DNA of 64,000 nt from an uncultured Rhodopila sp. (GCF_903915725.1 NZ_CAIWTY010000033.1:1-64000), one strand, 5' to 3'; positions 8,526 through 17,870 are shown, numbered from the stretch's first letter. Numbers and translations are program-made. The notes: generated by a model from the letters alone, not told the origin.

Positions 8526-10004
8526 ATGTCGTCACATGTGAAGGCCCCGCCGATCGCTTCGATAGCCGGGGCGGATGCACGGCTTTACAATCATGACCTG
8601 GCGCCGGCGGCGCCCGAGGCGCGGACCTGGGGCGTGTTCAGCCTGCTGGCGATGTGGATGTCGGATGTTCATTCCGTCGGCGGCTATACCTTCGCCGCCA
8701 GCCTGTTCTTCCTCGGCCTGACCGGCTGGCAGGTGCTGATCTCCATGCTGATCGGCATCATGGCGGTGTATTTCCTGATGAACCTGATCGGGCGTCCGTC
8801 GCTGCGCTACGGGATTCCCTATCCGGTCGTCGCCCGCATCGCGTTCGGCGTGATGGGCGCCAACCTCGCCGCCGTGGTGCGGGGCGTGGTCGGAATCGTT
8901 TGGTATGGCGTACAGACCTATTTCGCCTCGAAAGCGGTGCAGGTGCTGGTGGTGACGTTGATGCCGTCGGCGGCGGACTGGACGCATAACAGCATCTTCG
9001 GCCTGTCCTCGCTGGGCTGGTTCAGCTTCCTGTTCATGTGGTTCTTCCAGCTTGCGATTTTCCTGAGCGGCATGGAGCGCATCCGGCGGTTCATCGATTT
9101 CTGCGGGCCGGTGGTGTATGTGGTGATGTTCGCGCTGGCGGCCTGGATGCTGTGGCAGACGGGTTTCTCCAGCCTGTCGCTGCAGCTTGCGACTCCGCCG
9201 CCAACACCATCCGCGACGGTGGGCGTGATGGCGAACGCCGCGATGCTGATCGTGGCGTATTTTGCGGCACTGCTGCTGAATTTCGGCGATTTTGCCCGCT
9301 TTGGCAGAGATGAGGCGGCGATGAAGGCGGGCAATTTCTTCGGCCTGCCGGTGAACTTCCTGGTGTTTTCCATTATTGCCGTGATCGTCACTGCCGGAAC
9401 GTTGAAGGTATTCGGCCAGGCGATCATGGATCCGGTGCTGATTGTCGAGCGTATCGGCAATCCGGTCGTCGTTATCGTTGGATCAGTAACGTTCATCGTG
9501 GCGACGATGGGGATCAACATCGTGGCAAACTTCGTGTCTCCTGCCTACGATATCGCCAATCTCTGGCCGGAACGCATCAATTTCAGGCTGGGCGGGTTGA
9601 TCACCTCGATCCTTTCGGCGCTGGTGTGCCCGTGGCTTTTCGTCGCCAGCCCGCAGGCGATCACGCTGTTCGTCAGCATCTTCGGTTCGGTGCTCGGACC
9701 GATGTTCGGCATCATCGTCGCCGACTATTACCTGGTGAAACGCCAGCAGATCGCGGTCGGGCAACTCTATACCATGTCGCCAACCGGGGATTTCTATTAC
9801 GACGGCGGCTGGAATCGGGCCGCGCTTCTGGCTCTCGGCGGGGCCGCTTTCCTGTCCATCGGCCTGGCGCTGTTGGGCGCGTACGGCTCGGCCATCAATG
9901 TCGGCGATTGGGGCTGGCTGATCGGAGCGGCCGCGGGTGCAACGCTGCATTGCGGACTGTCGGGTGTTTCGCCGCGCGCGGTGATGGCCGGCGCCGGCGA
10001 ATGA
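8526..10004 (+). CDS. NCS1-family nucleobase/allantoin:cation symporter
   Basis: A 492-residue inner-membrane protein with about 12 transmembrane segments. NCS1 features are the early NHDLAPAAPEARTWGVFSLLAMW block, GIPYPVVARIAFGVMGAN, WYGVQTYFASKAV and a late MFGIIVADYYLVKRQ. Proteins of this family import uracil, allantoin, hydantoins, cytosine or related compounds with Na+ or H+. The next two genes belong to urate breakdown, so a purine or ureide substrate is likely (inference). The ATG at 8526 follows AGCAAGGAGCCGCCG. Confidence 0.88.
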   Translation: MSSHVKAPPIASIAGADARLYNHDLAPAAPEARTWGVFSLLAMWMSDVHSVGGYTFAASLFFLGLTGWQVLISMLIGIMAVYFLMNLIGRPSLRYGIPYPVVARIAFGVMGANLAAVVRGVVGIVWYGVQTYFASKAVQVLVVTLMPSAADWTHNSIFGLSSLGWFSFLFMWFFQLAIFLSGMERIRRFIDFCGPVVYVVMFALAAWMLWQTGFSSLSLQLATPPPTPSATVGVMANAAMLIVAYFAALLLNFGDFARFGRDEAAMKAGNFFGLPVNFLVFSIIAVIVTAGTLKVFGQAIMDPVLIVERIGNPVVVIVGSVTFIVATMGINIVANFVSPAYDIANLWPERINFRLGGLITSILSALVCPWLFVASPQAITLFVSIFGSVLGPMFGIIVADYYLVKRQQIAVGQLYTMSPTGDFYYDGGWNRAALLALGGAAFLSIGLALLGAYGSAINVGDWGWLIGAAAGATLHCGLSGVSPRAVMAGAGE

Positions 10005-10020
10005 CGTCAAACACCAGGAA

Positions 10021-10257
10021 GGGGATGCCGACGGGCGCAACGCGGAGCCGTTGCTGACGGCGGAAACCATCAAGGTCGGGCAATACCAGTTGGTCTTCCA
10101 TATCGCCGAGTATTTTGCCCGGGTTGGCAGCGTCCTGCCCGATCCGCCGTTTCTCGACCGCGCGGTTATTCAGTTCGGTATCGCCGATGCCGATTCGCAC
10201 TATCACGTGCCGCTGCTGGCGTCGCCATGGAGCTACACGACCTATCTCGGCAGTTGA
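10021..10257 (+). pseudogene. 5'-truncated 5-hydroxyisourate hydrolase (transthyretin-like)
   Basis: The frame reads GDADGRNAEPLL, then YQLVFHIAEYFAR, LPDPPFLDRAVIQFGIAD and HYHVPLLASPWSYTTYLGS before a stop. This is the C-terminal two-thirds of HIU hydrolase, ending in the family's SPWSYSTYRGS-like tail. The N-terminal third, with the THVLD block and its catalytic His, is missing. The frame instead runs back into the end of the NCS1 gene. There is no ATG and no ribosome binding site. Either a deletion joined the two genes or a shortened protein starts at TTG 10051. A pseudogene is more likely. Confidence 0.7.
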
Positions 10258-10272
10258 TGGAGGATGTGCAGG

Positions 10273-10854
10273 ATGTTTCGTCGAGGATTGCTGGCGCTGG
10301 CGCTTGGCCTTGTGTTGGCCGGGCCCGCGGCGCTGGCGGCCGAACCGGACATGGCGGCGATCAATGCCATGGACCGCGCCGCCTTCGTCGAGAAGTTCGG
10401 CGGGATTTTCGAGAAGTCGCCGTGGGTGGCCGAGTCTGCGTGGGACAAGAAACCCTTTGCCACCATCGACGACATGCATGCGGCGATGGTCAATGTGGTG
10501 AAATACGCGCCGTTGCCGAGCCAGCTTAGGTTATTGCAAAACCATCCCGATCTGGCCGGCAAGGAGGCCGCGGCCGGTGCCATGACGGCATCGTCCGTCT
10601 CCGAGCAGGCGAGTGCAGGGCTGAATGCCCTGTCGAAAGCGGAAATGGGCCGGATTTCGGAGTTGAATGCCGCCTACAAGCAGAAGTTCGGCTTTCCGTT
10701 CATCATCGCGGTGCGCATGCACACCAAGGAGGGGATCTTTTTCGACTTCGCGCGCCGTCTGCAGAACGACACCCAGACCGAGTACGCCAACGACCTGCAG
10801 AATGTCTATGCCATCACCCGCTTGCGGCTGGACAAGCTGCTGAGCGGGAGCTGA
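10273..10854 (+). CDS. OHCU decarboxylase (UraD family) with N-terminal signal peptide
   Basis: A 193-residue protein. After a clear signal peptide (MFRRGLLALALGLVLAGPAA, cut near ALA-AEP) comes a full OHCU decarboxylase domain: SPWVAESAW, NHPDLAGKEA, the S-x2-EQ-x2-AGL block, LNAAYKQKFGFPFIIAV and a terminal helix. UraD converts 2-oxo-4-hydroxy-4-carboxy-5-ureidoimidazoline to S-allantoin. The active-site His and Glu blocks are retained. Most family members are cytosolic, so export is unusual. The ATG at 10273 has GGAGG at a good distance. An ATG at 10264 would be too close to it. Confidence 0.85.
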   Translation: MFRRGLLALALGLVLAGPAALAAEPDMAAINAMDRAAFVEKFGGIFEKSPWVAESAWDKKPFATIDDMHAAMVNVVKYAPLPSQLRLLQNHPDLAGKEAAAGAMTASSVSEQASAGLNALSKAEMGRISELNAAYKQKFGFPFIIAVRMHTKEGIFFDFARRLQNDTQTEYANDLQNVYAITRLRLDKLLSGS

Positions 10855-10965
10855 CGCCGCCAAACGTCATTTGAGCACCCTGGCCGCTTCGGTTGATAGT
10901 CCGGCCTCCGGCAAGGTCCGGACATCAATGCCGGGACAACCGGCAGCGCCAGGGAGAACGACCAT

Positions 10966-12180
10966 ATGACACCGACTCGCCGGACCCTTCTCGGCGGCGC
11001 CGCGGCACTGACGCTTGCGCCGCGCCGCGCCCGTGCCCGCACGAAGATCACCATCGGGGTGCTAACCGACCTGTCCGGCACCTATCGCGACAATACCGGG
11101 CCGACTTCGGTGGCGGCGACACAGCTTGCCGTCGATGAGATGAAAGCCCACCTCGACTGTGAGGTGGAGGTGATCGCGGCGGACCATCAGAACAAGCCGG
11201 ATGTCGCCGCCTCCATCGCGCGGCAATGGTTCGACGGCGGCGTGGATGTCGCGGCCGACGTGCCGACATCCTCGGTGGCGCTGGCGGTGGCGCAGGTGGC
11301 CCGGGAGAAGGACAAGCTGATGCTGAACGCATCGGCGACGGTCGCTTCGCTGACCGATGCGCAGTGCAGCCCCAACACCGTGGTCTGGAGCTTCGACACC
11401 TACGAAAACGCCCATTCGACCGGCGGCTCGCTGGTCACGCAGGGATTCAAGTCGTGGTATTTCATCACCGCGAACTATGCCTTCGGCCAGTCGCTTGAGG
11501 ATCTGACAGCCGAGGTGGTGAAACAGGGCGGCGGCGAGATCAAGGGATCGTCGCGCTATCCGTTCCCGGACACCACCGATTTCTCGTCCTATCTGGCGCA
11601 GGCCCAGGCCAGCGGCGCGACCGTGGTGGGCTTCGCCAATGCCGGGCTGGACACCGAGAACTGCATCAAACAGGCGGCGGAGTTCGGCCTGAACAAGACC
11701 ATGAAGCTGGCGCCGCTGCTGATGTTCATCCAGAATCCGCACGCGCTGGGGCCGCAGATTTGCGGCGGCCTGTTGACGACGGAGACGTTCTACTGGGACC
11801 TGAACGACCGCACGCGGACCTTTACGAAAAAACTGCTGGCGCGGACCAAGGCCGATAACCATCCCAACCAGGCGCATGCCAGCTCGTACGGCTCGACGAT
11901 CCACTACCTGAAGGCGGTCGCGGCGCTGGGCGGGGCGGCGGCGAAAGCCAGTGGCCGGGCGGCGGTGGCCAAGATGAAGGAGCTGCCGACGGATGACGAT
12001 GCGTTCGGTCCCGGCCGGGTGCGCGCCGATGGCCGCGGCGAATTCCCGGCCTATTTGTTCCAGGTAAAAACGGCCGAGGAAAGCAAGGGCGCGTGGGACC
12101 TATACAAGCTGGTCCGCACCACGCCGCCGGACGGCGTGCTGCATCCGCTCAATGCGAAGTGCAATTTTCCGGTCGGGTGA
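10966..12180 (+). CDS. ABC transporter substrate-binding protein, LivK/branched-chain type
   Basis: A 404-residue periplasmic type I binding protein. It starts with a twin-arginine-like signal (TPTRRTLLGGAAALTLAPRR) and then IGVLTDLSGTYRDNTGP, typical of the LivJ/LivK/amide-urea group. Further family blocks are ADHQNKPDVAASIARQWFD and SWYFITANYAFGQSLEDL. No livHMGF genes are adjacent. Its place after the ureide genes suggests amide, urea or amino-acid capture, but this is inference only. Confidence 0.85.
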   Translation: MTPTRRTLLGGAAALTLAPRRARARTKITIGVLTDLSGTYRDNTGPTSVAATQLAVDEMKAHLDCEVEVIAADHQNKPDVAASIARQWFDGGVDVAADVPTSSVALAVAQVAREKDKLMLNASATVASLTDAQCSPNTVVWSFDTYENAHSTGGSLVTQGFKSWYFITANYAFGQSLEDLTAEVVKQGGGEIKGSSRYPFPDTTDFSSYLAQAQASGATVVGFANAGLDTENCIKQAAEFGLNKTMKLAPLLMFIQNPHALGPQICGGLLTTETFYWDLNDRTRTFTKKLLARTKADNHPNQAHASSYGSTIHYLKAVAALGGAAAKASGRAAVAKMKELPTDDDAFGPGRVRADGRGEFPAYLFQVKTAEESKGAWDLYKLVRTTPPDGVLHPLNAKCNFPVG

Positions 12181-12181
12181 G

Positions 12182-12582
12182 TCAGTCGTTTATCGCGGCG
12201 GCGACGGCGTCCTGAAGCTGCCCTTCGCCGAGCGGCTTGAACAGCACGCGTGCCGGGTTTGCGGCTGGATGCGGGCGATGGTGGGGGAATCGCGCGATCC
12301 GGTGATGAAAATCACTTTTGATCCGACTGTTTCCCGGATGGCGATGGCGGCGTCGATGCCGTCGCGCCGACCTTCGAGGCGGACATCCATCAGGACGACT
12401 TTGGGGCGGAACTGCTGCGCGAGGGTGATCGCGGCATCGGCGGTCTTGGCGATGCCGCAGACCTCGAGCTGCATATCCTCCAGGATCATGCACCAAAGTT
12501 CAGCGATCAGTATCTCGTCGTCGACAACCAGGATGCAGTCCTGCAGGCCGGTCATCGCGGCTTCGGCGGCGTGGGCGATCAT
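12182..12582 (-). pseudogene. CheY-like response-regulator receiver, frameshifted near the C-terminus
   Basis: The main frame has ILVVDDEILIAELWCMILED, the phosphoacceptor block VVLMDVRLEG and the switch strand VIFITGSRD. It then becomes nonsense after ARIQ near 12270. Moving by one base gives AANPARVLFKPLGEGQLQDA and a natural stop at 12182. That restores the conserved Lys-Pro and last helix of a single-domain receiver of about 125 residues. A one-base deletion explains it, either real or a sequencing error. No kinase gene is next to it. Confidence 0.75.
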
Positions 12583-13413
12583 TGATGCGTGGCCCCAATG
12601 AAGGGGGAGGGCGTCTTGCCGATGCGCGACGAATGGGCGGGTCGCGCGTGGATCGCGGTCAGGTTGCCGGGGCGGTTCCGCTTGTGCCGTAGCGAAATGA
12701 AAGCATCGCGCCCGCCTGCGCTCCGGATCGAGATCATTATGCGGACCGATGAACCAGCCGGTAGAGATCGGCGTCGGTCGACGCTCTCGGCGGGTCTCAT
12801 TCCGGCGTTGGCGGCAAGCGTGTTACCTGGTCTCATTTGTAGCCTTCTATCGTCCCCTTGGCGGTCTCGCGGTCCGGGGAATTATGTAGGTATGATCAGC
12901 AAGGTTTGGGAAATGCCCAGCTTTCGGCGGGTCCGTCAACGTTCTTCGGAGCAGATTTGGCGGGATTCTACGTTGCCAAAACATATCATCAGGATTCTGC
13001 CGGTCGGCTCGCGGACATTATGATTTTGTTTGTATCAAAATTGATTACTTATGCACGAGTGTGCAACGGTTTGAGACGAACGTGCATACCGGGGCCGATG
13101 ATTGCGATGCTGTTTGCAGCGGCTCTGTTTGCTGGTGCCACACGGCTTTGCAGGTGTGCGGATAACGTCCGCGTTTGACGCAGAGTTCGCCGAGCGGGGC
13201 GCAGAGGGCGCAGAGAAGAATTTTTTTGGCTTCGCCGGGGGCATCTGGCCGCGCGGTAACGCGTCCTCTGCGTGCTCTGCGCCCCGCTCTGCGAACTCTG
13301 CGTCGAAACGCGGACGCAAAAACACAGAGCGGCTGCTGGCCATCATCGACCGGCGGCAACCTCGGGCTTACGCTGATGCCTACGCCGCCTGGCCAATCAT
13401 CGAACGGTTGCCA
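12583..13413. other. Intergenic region with a large palindrome
   Basis: Apart from the inverted repeat at 13169-13313 I find nothing recognisable. The open frames here show no protein-like features. The stretch from about 12890 to 13080 is clearly richer in A and T than the surroundings. Confidence 0.5.
13169..13313. repeat. Long inverted repeat with 49-bp arms
   Basis: The arms 13169-13217 and 13265-13313 are close reverse complements. They share GACGCAGAGTTCGC and GAGCGGGGCGCAGAG, and about 47 bases including a T-run lie between them. The CGCAGAG words resemble those of the palindrome at 192-345, so the two may belong to one family. It is non-coding; a MITE-like element or RNA hairpin is possible. 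Confidence 0.7.
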
Positions 13414-13587
13414 TCACTCCGCCGCGTGCCGGTTGGCGCCGTATTTTTCGATCCATTCCCGGCCGAGTTGGACCGCTTCCTCCGGCGTCAACCATGACCA
13501 ATCGGCGCCGCGCGAGCGGAGCGCGATCCAGACGGTGTCGCCATGCACGCGCTCTTCGACGGCAAACGGGGGCGGGTTCGGCATCAT
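13414..13587 (-). CDS. Small hypothetical protein, 57 residues
   Basis: The frame starts at tandem ATGs (13587 and 13584) and ends at TGA 13414. The peptide has FAVEERVHGDTVWIALRSRG followed by WLTPEEAVQLGREWIEKYGA. It looks like a small folded alpha/beta protein with a beta pair and an amphipathic helix. AAGGTC upstream is a weak ribosome binding site. I do not recognise a named family. Nearby convergent context gives no clue to function. Confidence 0.5.
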   Translation of the reverse strand: MMPNPPPFAVEERVHGDTVWIALRSRGADWSWLTPEEAVQLGREWIEKYGANRHAAE

Positions 13588-13798
13588 CTGACCTTGTTAA
13601 TAACGAGTTCGCGATTGCGGTGAAGTGCGACAGCGATTCCAATGCGTGTCGCGACAACGTGATCATCAACGCCTTATTTTTGCCGCAAGTGCCGGAACCG
13701 CTGCAACAGCAAAATCGCATTCGTTGCGGAACTAGCGGAAATGTGTGCCGCGTCCGACCCACCGCGTGTGATCCCGGCAACAGGCCGCCCACCAGCGA

Positions 13799-15670
13799 TC
13801 AGAAACCGAACATGTGATCCAGCGAGAACCCGCCCGCCGCGTCCATCAGGCCGTGATAGCCGAATAGCCGGCAGGTCGCGTCCCGCACCAGCACGTACCC
13901 CTCCAGTCCGGCCGCCGTCAGCGTCGCGGCATCGAACGCCTCGTCCGGCCACACCATCGCGGACCCGGAACAGGTGATCGCAATCGGCGCCTCCGCGATC
14001 ATCCGCCCGGTGCCGTCATGCAGCTGCAGCACGGTCGAGGACACGGTGTGCCACGGACCGGACGCGGGATAGATCAGCACCGCGAAGCTGCGCCGGCTTC
14101 TGTCGCCCAGCTTCAGGAACAGCCGGGTGGACAGGCCCGGCGGCGGTCCGGAGTAGGATTGCGGCTCGTCACGGTAGGTCATCGCGGTGTTGAAGATATG
14201 CGCGCCGAAGCTCGACTCGGCGCTGTGGCCGGACGCCCGGTCCTCGTAACGGAACAGCGCATGCAGCCAGCCGTCGGCCTCGCCGCCGTCGCGGAAATCG
14301 TAGACCAGCTCGGCGTGGCCCTGCTCGACGCCGAAGCCGTCGAGGTCCATCGCCAGCGCATGGTCGCGCGGCAGGCAGCCGAGGAATTTTTCGCCGCGCT
14401 TGGTCCCGTCCGCGGCGAATACGTCCAGGCGCAGCGGCAGGTGGCGTTGCGAGGTCGCCATCGGCGTCGGCTGGACGATGGTGCGGAAGCGCTCGCGCGG
14501 CAGGATCGGGAAGGGCAGCAGGTAGCCGCGCCCCATTTGGGCGGGCAGCGCCGGGATGCCGGGGTCGGGGCGGAGGTTGTCGCGCTCGACGTTGACATGC
14601 GCGATGCGGACGCGGTCGTTGCGGGTCACCTCGTAGCGCGGGCGCACCACGTGGCGTCCGGCGCGCAATTCGATCTGCGCCGGCCAGTGCAGCCCCGGCA
14701 GGACATCGGCCACGTCGAGTGCCACGGTGGCGAACGGTCCGACTTCGCGGGTCAGGGCAACCGGCAGGTTGTCTCCCATGCGGTCCAGCGCAACGGCGCC
14801 CGCCGGTATCGGCGCGGCGTGGCTGTTTTGCAGCCAGAGGATCACCGTCTCGTCCGGCCGCGGTGCGGGCAGGCCGGCGAAACGGTCCGACGGCCAGGCG
14901 TTGGCGTCGTGCGTGCAGGACAGCGAGGCGCCGTTGTCCGAGGCATAGGTGTCCAGCGCGTATTTCACCACGTCGTGGCCGGAGACTCCGACCGCGTGGA
15001 TGAACAACTGGCCGGTGAACGGGTCGAGCCCGAACCGCTCGCGCACCTGCCGGCTGTCGATCGAGAATCCGCCCGGCCCGGCGGGCAACGCCTGCTCCCA
15101 GGTCGCCAGCACCGCGCCGTCGGCGCCGAACAGCCGCAGCCACAGGCGCACGTCCTTCGCGCCGTAGCTGGCCCAGTAATTGGCCGAGACCAGCCGTGTG
15201 GACAGGCCGTCCGCGTCGCGGAAGAAGGCGAAGTTCGTGGCGAAGTTCAGCTTGTCCAGATACTTGCCGGGCGCGCTCAGCAGGGCGTCGGGCAGCCGCG
15301 CCTCGTCCAGGGTCAGCACCGTGGCGCCCGGCGGCAGCAGCGGGGCGATGCGTTGGACGATCCTGGCGGCGTCGAAGGCGGTGACCAGCACGGTGCGTGC
15401 GCCGGAGGCGGGAAGATCGGTCAGCGGGCGCGCGGCCAAGCCGGCGCGGATTTGCCCGACCTCGCTGACGTCACGCACGAACAGGCTGTCGATCGAAGCC
15501 GGATACAGCGCGAGCAAGGCGGCGGCGACGCCATCCGGGTCGTACAACGCGACCGGGCCGTCCAGCCTGGCATAGAGGCGGCTGATGGCCTCCGCGGCCA
15601 ACGGATGGGCCAGTGCTTTGTAGAGCACGTTGCCGCCGGCGCGGGCGTCGAAGGTCTCGATCTGCAGCAT
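13799..15670 (-). CDS. Conserved-looking protein of unknown function, 623 residues
   Basis: A 623-residue soluble protein without a signal peptide or membrane segment, and I do not recognise the family. The first 150 residues look like an alpha/beta domain (VALYDPDGVAAALLALYP, TVLVTAFDAARIVQRI, TVLTLDEARLP). The rest is rich in beta strands with many Trp, Tyr and Pro, like carbohydrate-binding or sandwich domains. It starts 15 bases after the ELM1-like gene ends, so the two are co-transcribed. A role linked to surface glycan or metabolite handling is only a guess from that neighbour. Confidence 0.6.
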   Translation of the reverse strand: MLQIETFDARAGGNVLYKALAHPLAAEAISRLYARLDGPVALYDPDGVAAALLALYPASIDSLFVRDVSEVGQIRAGLAARPLTDLPASGARTVLVTAFDAARIVQRIAPLLPPGATVLTLDEARLPDALLSAPGKYLDKLNFATNFAFFRDADGLSTRLVSANYWASYGAKDVRLWLRLFGADGAVLATWEQALPAGPGGFSIDSRQVRERFGLDPFTGQLFIHAVGVSGHDVVKYALDTYASDNGASLSCTHDANAWPSDRFAGLPAPRPDETVILWLQNSHAAPIPAGAVALDRMGDNLPVALTREVGPFATVALDVADVLPGLHWPAQIELRAGRHVVRPRYEVTRNDRVRIAHVNVERDNLRPDPGIPALPAQMGRGYLLPFPILPRERFRTIVQPTPMATSQRHLPLRLDVFAADGTKRGEKFLGCLPRDHALAMDLDGFGVEQGHAELVYDFRDGGEADGWLHALFRYEDRASGHSAESSFGAHIFNTAMTYRDEPQSYSGPPPGLSTRLFLKLGDRSRRSFAVLIYPASGPWHTVSSTVLQLHDGTGRMIAEAPIAITCSGSAMVWPDEAFDAATLTAAGLEGYVLVRDATCRLFGYHGLMDAAGGFSLDHMFGF

Positions 15671-15685
15671 CGGCCTTTTGTTCTC

Positions 15686-16624
15686 CTACAGCCCCAGGCG
15701 CCGCCGCATCTCGGCCGCGGCTTGCGGCGTGTCGTTCAGCGGCGTCACCGGCCAATGTAGGAAGCGTCCGGTGAAAGGGCGAATCCGGTCCTCGTTCATC
15801 ATCGTCTTCAGGAAGATCCCCTGCCGCCGCGACCGTCCCGGCAGCGGCGCGAACAGCACAGGCGCGGCGGTGGCGGAGGCTTCGGAGATCATCGACACGC
15901 TGTCCTGTGTCACGACGATCAGGTCCGCCAGCGCCAACATGCCGAAATAGGGATTCTCGCCTTCGAAGTCCCACACCCAGCCGCCGAGCGGCGTCAGCGC
16001 CTCCCGGATCAGCGCGGTCACCTCCGGATCGGTGCGGCGCGACGGGGTCACCACTACGCCGACATTGTCGCGTTGCGCCATCGCCGCCAGATCCGCCGCC
16101 AGCTTCGCGCCCACCTTGCGGTCGAGCCGGTAGCGGCCATTGCTGCCGCCCAGCAGGACGGCGACCAGCGGACGCTTGTACGGAGCAAGACGATCGCGCC
16201 ATGCCTCGGCTTCGGCGGCGAGCCGCTCGGGGGTGGCGCGATGCAGCGCCGTGCGCGTGACCAAAACGTTCGATCCGGTCAGTTCATCATGCGTGTTGGC
16301 GACGATCAGGTCGAAGCGGCTGATGTCCATGCGCGGATTCTGCACCTGCACGACGGGCAGCGATGTCCCGCGCAAGGCGGCCAGGACGGCCCCCGCCATG
16401 CCGCCGCAACCGATGGCGAGGCCGGGCAGGGGGGCTTTCACCGCCTCGGCGACGGCGGTCAGCGGGTTGGGCCAGAATTTCGCGGAGATCCATTTCCATG
16501 GGGCGGCGGGCTGGAGGACCCGGATGTCGGGCGTGAGGCCCGCGGCTTCGGCGAGGCCCAGGGCTTGGGCGCGCAGCCCGGCGAATCCCTCGCTGATGAC
16601 CCACGAGGTGGCAATATCAGACAT
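15686..16624 (-). CDS. ELM1-like (PF06258, GT-B-type) protein
   Basis: A 312-residue protein of the bacterial ELM1-like family. Its plan is that of a GT-B fold: WVISEGFAGLRAQALGLAEA at the start, a GCGGMAGAVLAALRG turn, VAVLLGGSNGRYRLD opening the second domain, and DLIVVTQDSVSMISEASATA with the conserved acidic and Ser residues of the nucleotide-sugar region. Bacterial members have no proven reaction, and eukaryotic ELM1 acts in mitochondrial fission. It lies between a CoA transferase gene (52 bases upstream) and the 623-residue unknown. Confidence 0.75.
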   Translation of the reverse strand: MSDIATSWVISEGFAGLRAQALGLAEAAGLTPDIRVLQPAAPWKWISAKFWPNPLTAVAEAVKAPLPGLAIGCGGMAGAVLAALRGTSLPVVQVQNPRMDISRFDLIVANTHDELTGSNVLVTRTALHRATPERLAAEAEAWRDRLAPYKRPLVAVLLGGSNGRYRLDRKVGAKLAADLAAMAQRDNVGVVVTPSRRTDPEVTALIREALTPLGGWVWDFEGENPYFGMLALADLIVVTQDSVSMISEASATAAPVLFAPLPGRSRRQGIFLKTMMNEDRIRPFTGRFLHWPVTPLNDTPQAAAEMRRRLGL

Positions 16625-16676
16625 CAGGGGCTTTTGGGTGGGGAGGCGGCAAAGGTCAATGTGATTGTCGGCCGTG

Positions 16677-17870
16677 CTAGATCGCCCCGGCGCGCCTCAG
16701 CGCTTCGATGCCGTCCTCGCCCAGCCCCAGCCAGCCGCCATAGACCTCCTGATTGTGCTGCCCGAGCGACGGGCTCGGCACCGCTCCGACCGCGTCCGCG
16801 CCATGCAGCCGCAGCGGCGAGTTCGGTACGATGATCGGACCGAGCGAGGGATGCTCGATCCGTTGCAGCATGCCGCGTGCGTGCATATGCGGATCGTTCA
16901 TCACCTCCACCGCATCGCGCACGGCCGCGGCCGGGATCTTCAGCCGCCTGGTTTCGGCGGCAATTTCGGCTTTGGTCAGGCCAAGGGTCCAGGCCGTCAC
17001 CAGCGCCTCGGTCGCCGCCATGTTTTCGGTCCGGGCGGCGTTGGTGTTGAACCTCGGATCGTCCAGCAGGTCGCGCCGATCCATGGCGCGCAGCAGGTTC
17101 TGCCAATGCGCCTCGGTGACGACGTGGATCGCCACCCAGCCATCCTTGGTCCGGAACGCGTTGTAGGGAGCGCTCGCCAGTCCGGCCTGGCGGTTGCCGG
17201 CGCGCGGCGGTATTTTGCCGGTGCGCAGATGGTAGTCGTAGCTGGAGGCCAGGGTCGGATACACCGCCTCCTGCATCGCCACTTCCACCAGTTGGCCTTG
17301 GCCGGTGGCCGTGCGGTGCAGCAGCGCCGTCATCACTGCCGCGTAAAGATGAATCCCGCCCATGAAATCCACCACGGTCGGCCCGGCCTTCATCGGCGGC
17401 CCGTCCGGATCGCCGGTCACGCTCATGATCCCGGAGGCCGCCTGGATGGTGAAATCCATCGCCAGGTTGTTGCGATCCGGCCCGCTTATGCCGAAACCGG
17501 TGCCCGTGGCGTAGATCAGCCTCGGGTTTATAGCGCGCAGCTCGTCATAGCCGACGCCCAGCCCGTCCATTGTCCCCGGAGAAAAATTCTCCAGCAGCAC
17601 GTCGGCGCGGGCGGCCATCTGTTTCAGCAGATCCTTCCCGGCCCCGGTCTTCAGGTTCAGCGTCACCGCGCGCTTGTTGGCGTTCAGCATCGCTATCGGC
17701 AGCGTGGTGTCGCCGCCGGCGGCGATGGCGCGGCGGCGCAGCGGCTCGCCGCCCGGCGGCTCGATCTTGATGACGTCCGCGCCCGCCTTGGCCATCAGCA
17801 GCGTGGCATACGGCCCCTGGAAGATCTGGCCAAAATCCAGGACGATGATGCCGGCCAGCGGAGTCGTCAT
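16677..17870 (-). CDS. CaiB/BaiF-family (type III) CoA transferase
   Basis: A 397-residue protein with family III signatures: LAGIIVLDFGQIFQGPYATL at the start, then GADVIKIEPPGGEPLRR, NANKRAVTLNLKTGAGKD, VLLENFSPGTMDGLG and a central LAMDFTIQAASGIMSVTGD region carrying the catalytic Asp. These enzymes move CoA between carboxylic acids (carnitine, formyl, succinyl or bile-acid type). The substrate is unknown. The ATG at 17870 gives the usual MTTPLAGI-style start. It is 71 bases downstream of the SMP-30 gene on the same strand. Confidence 0.88.
   Translation of the reverse strand: MTTPLAGIIVLDFGQIFQGPYATLLMAKAGADVIKIEPPGGEPLRRRAIAAGGDTTLPIAMLNANKRAVTLNLKTGAGKDLLKQMAARADVLLENFSPGTMDGLGVGYDELRAINPRLIYATGTGFGISGPDRNNLAMDFTIQAASGIMSVTGDPDGPPMKAGPTVVDFMGGIHLYAAVMTALLHRTATGQGQLVEVAMQEAVYPTLASSYDYHLRTGKIPPRAGNRQAGLASAPYNAFRTKDGWVAIHVVTEAHWQNLLRAMDRRDLLDDPRFNTNAARTENMAATEALVTAWTLGLTKAEIAAETRRLKIPAAAVRDAVEVMNDPHMHARGMLQRIEHPSLGPIIVPNSPLRLHGADAVGAVPSPSLGQHNQEVYGGWLGLGEDGIEALRRAGAI

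Noticed and set aside
12589-13023. 144-codon open frame on the plus strand
   Set aside because: No family features, no ribosome binding site and unusual composition; nothing supports it as a gene.
14018-15760. 580-codon open frame on the plus strand
   Set aside because: Its low-complexity, Arg/Gly/Gln-rich product is antisense to the 623-residue gene, which has normal protein composition.
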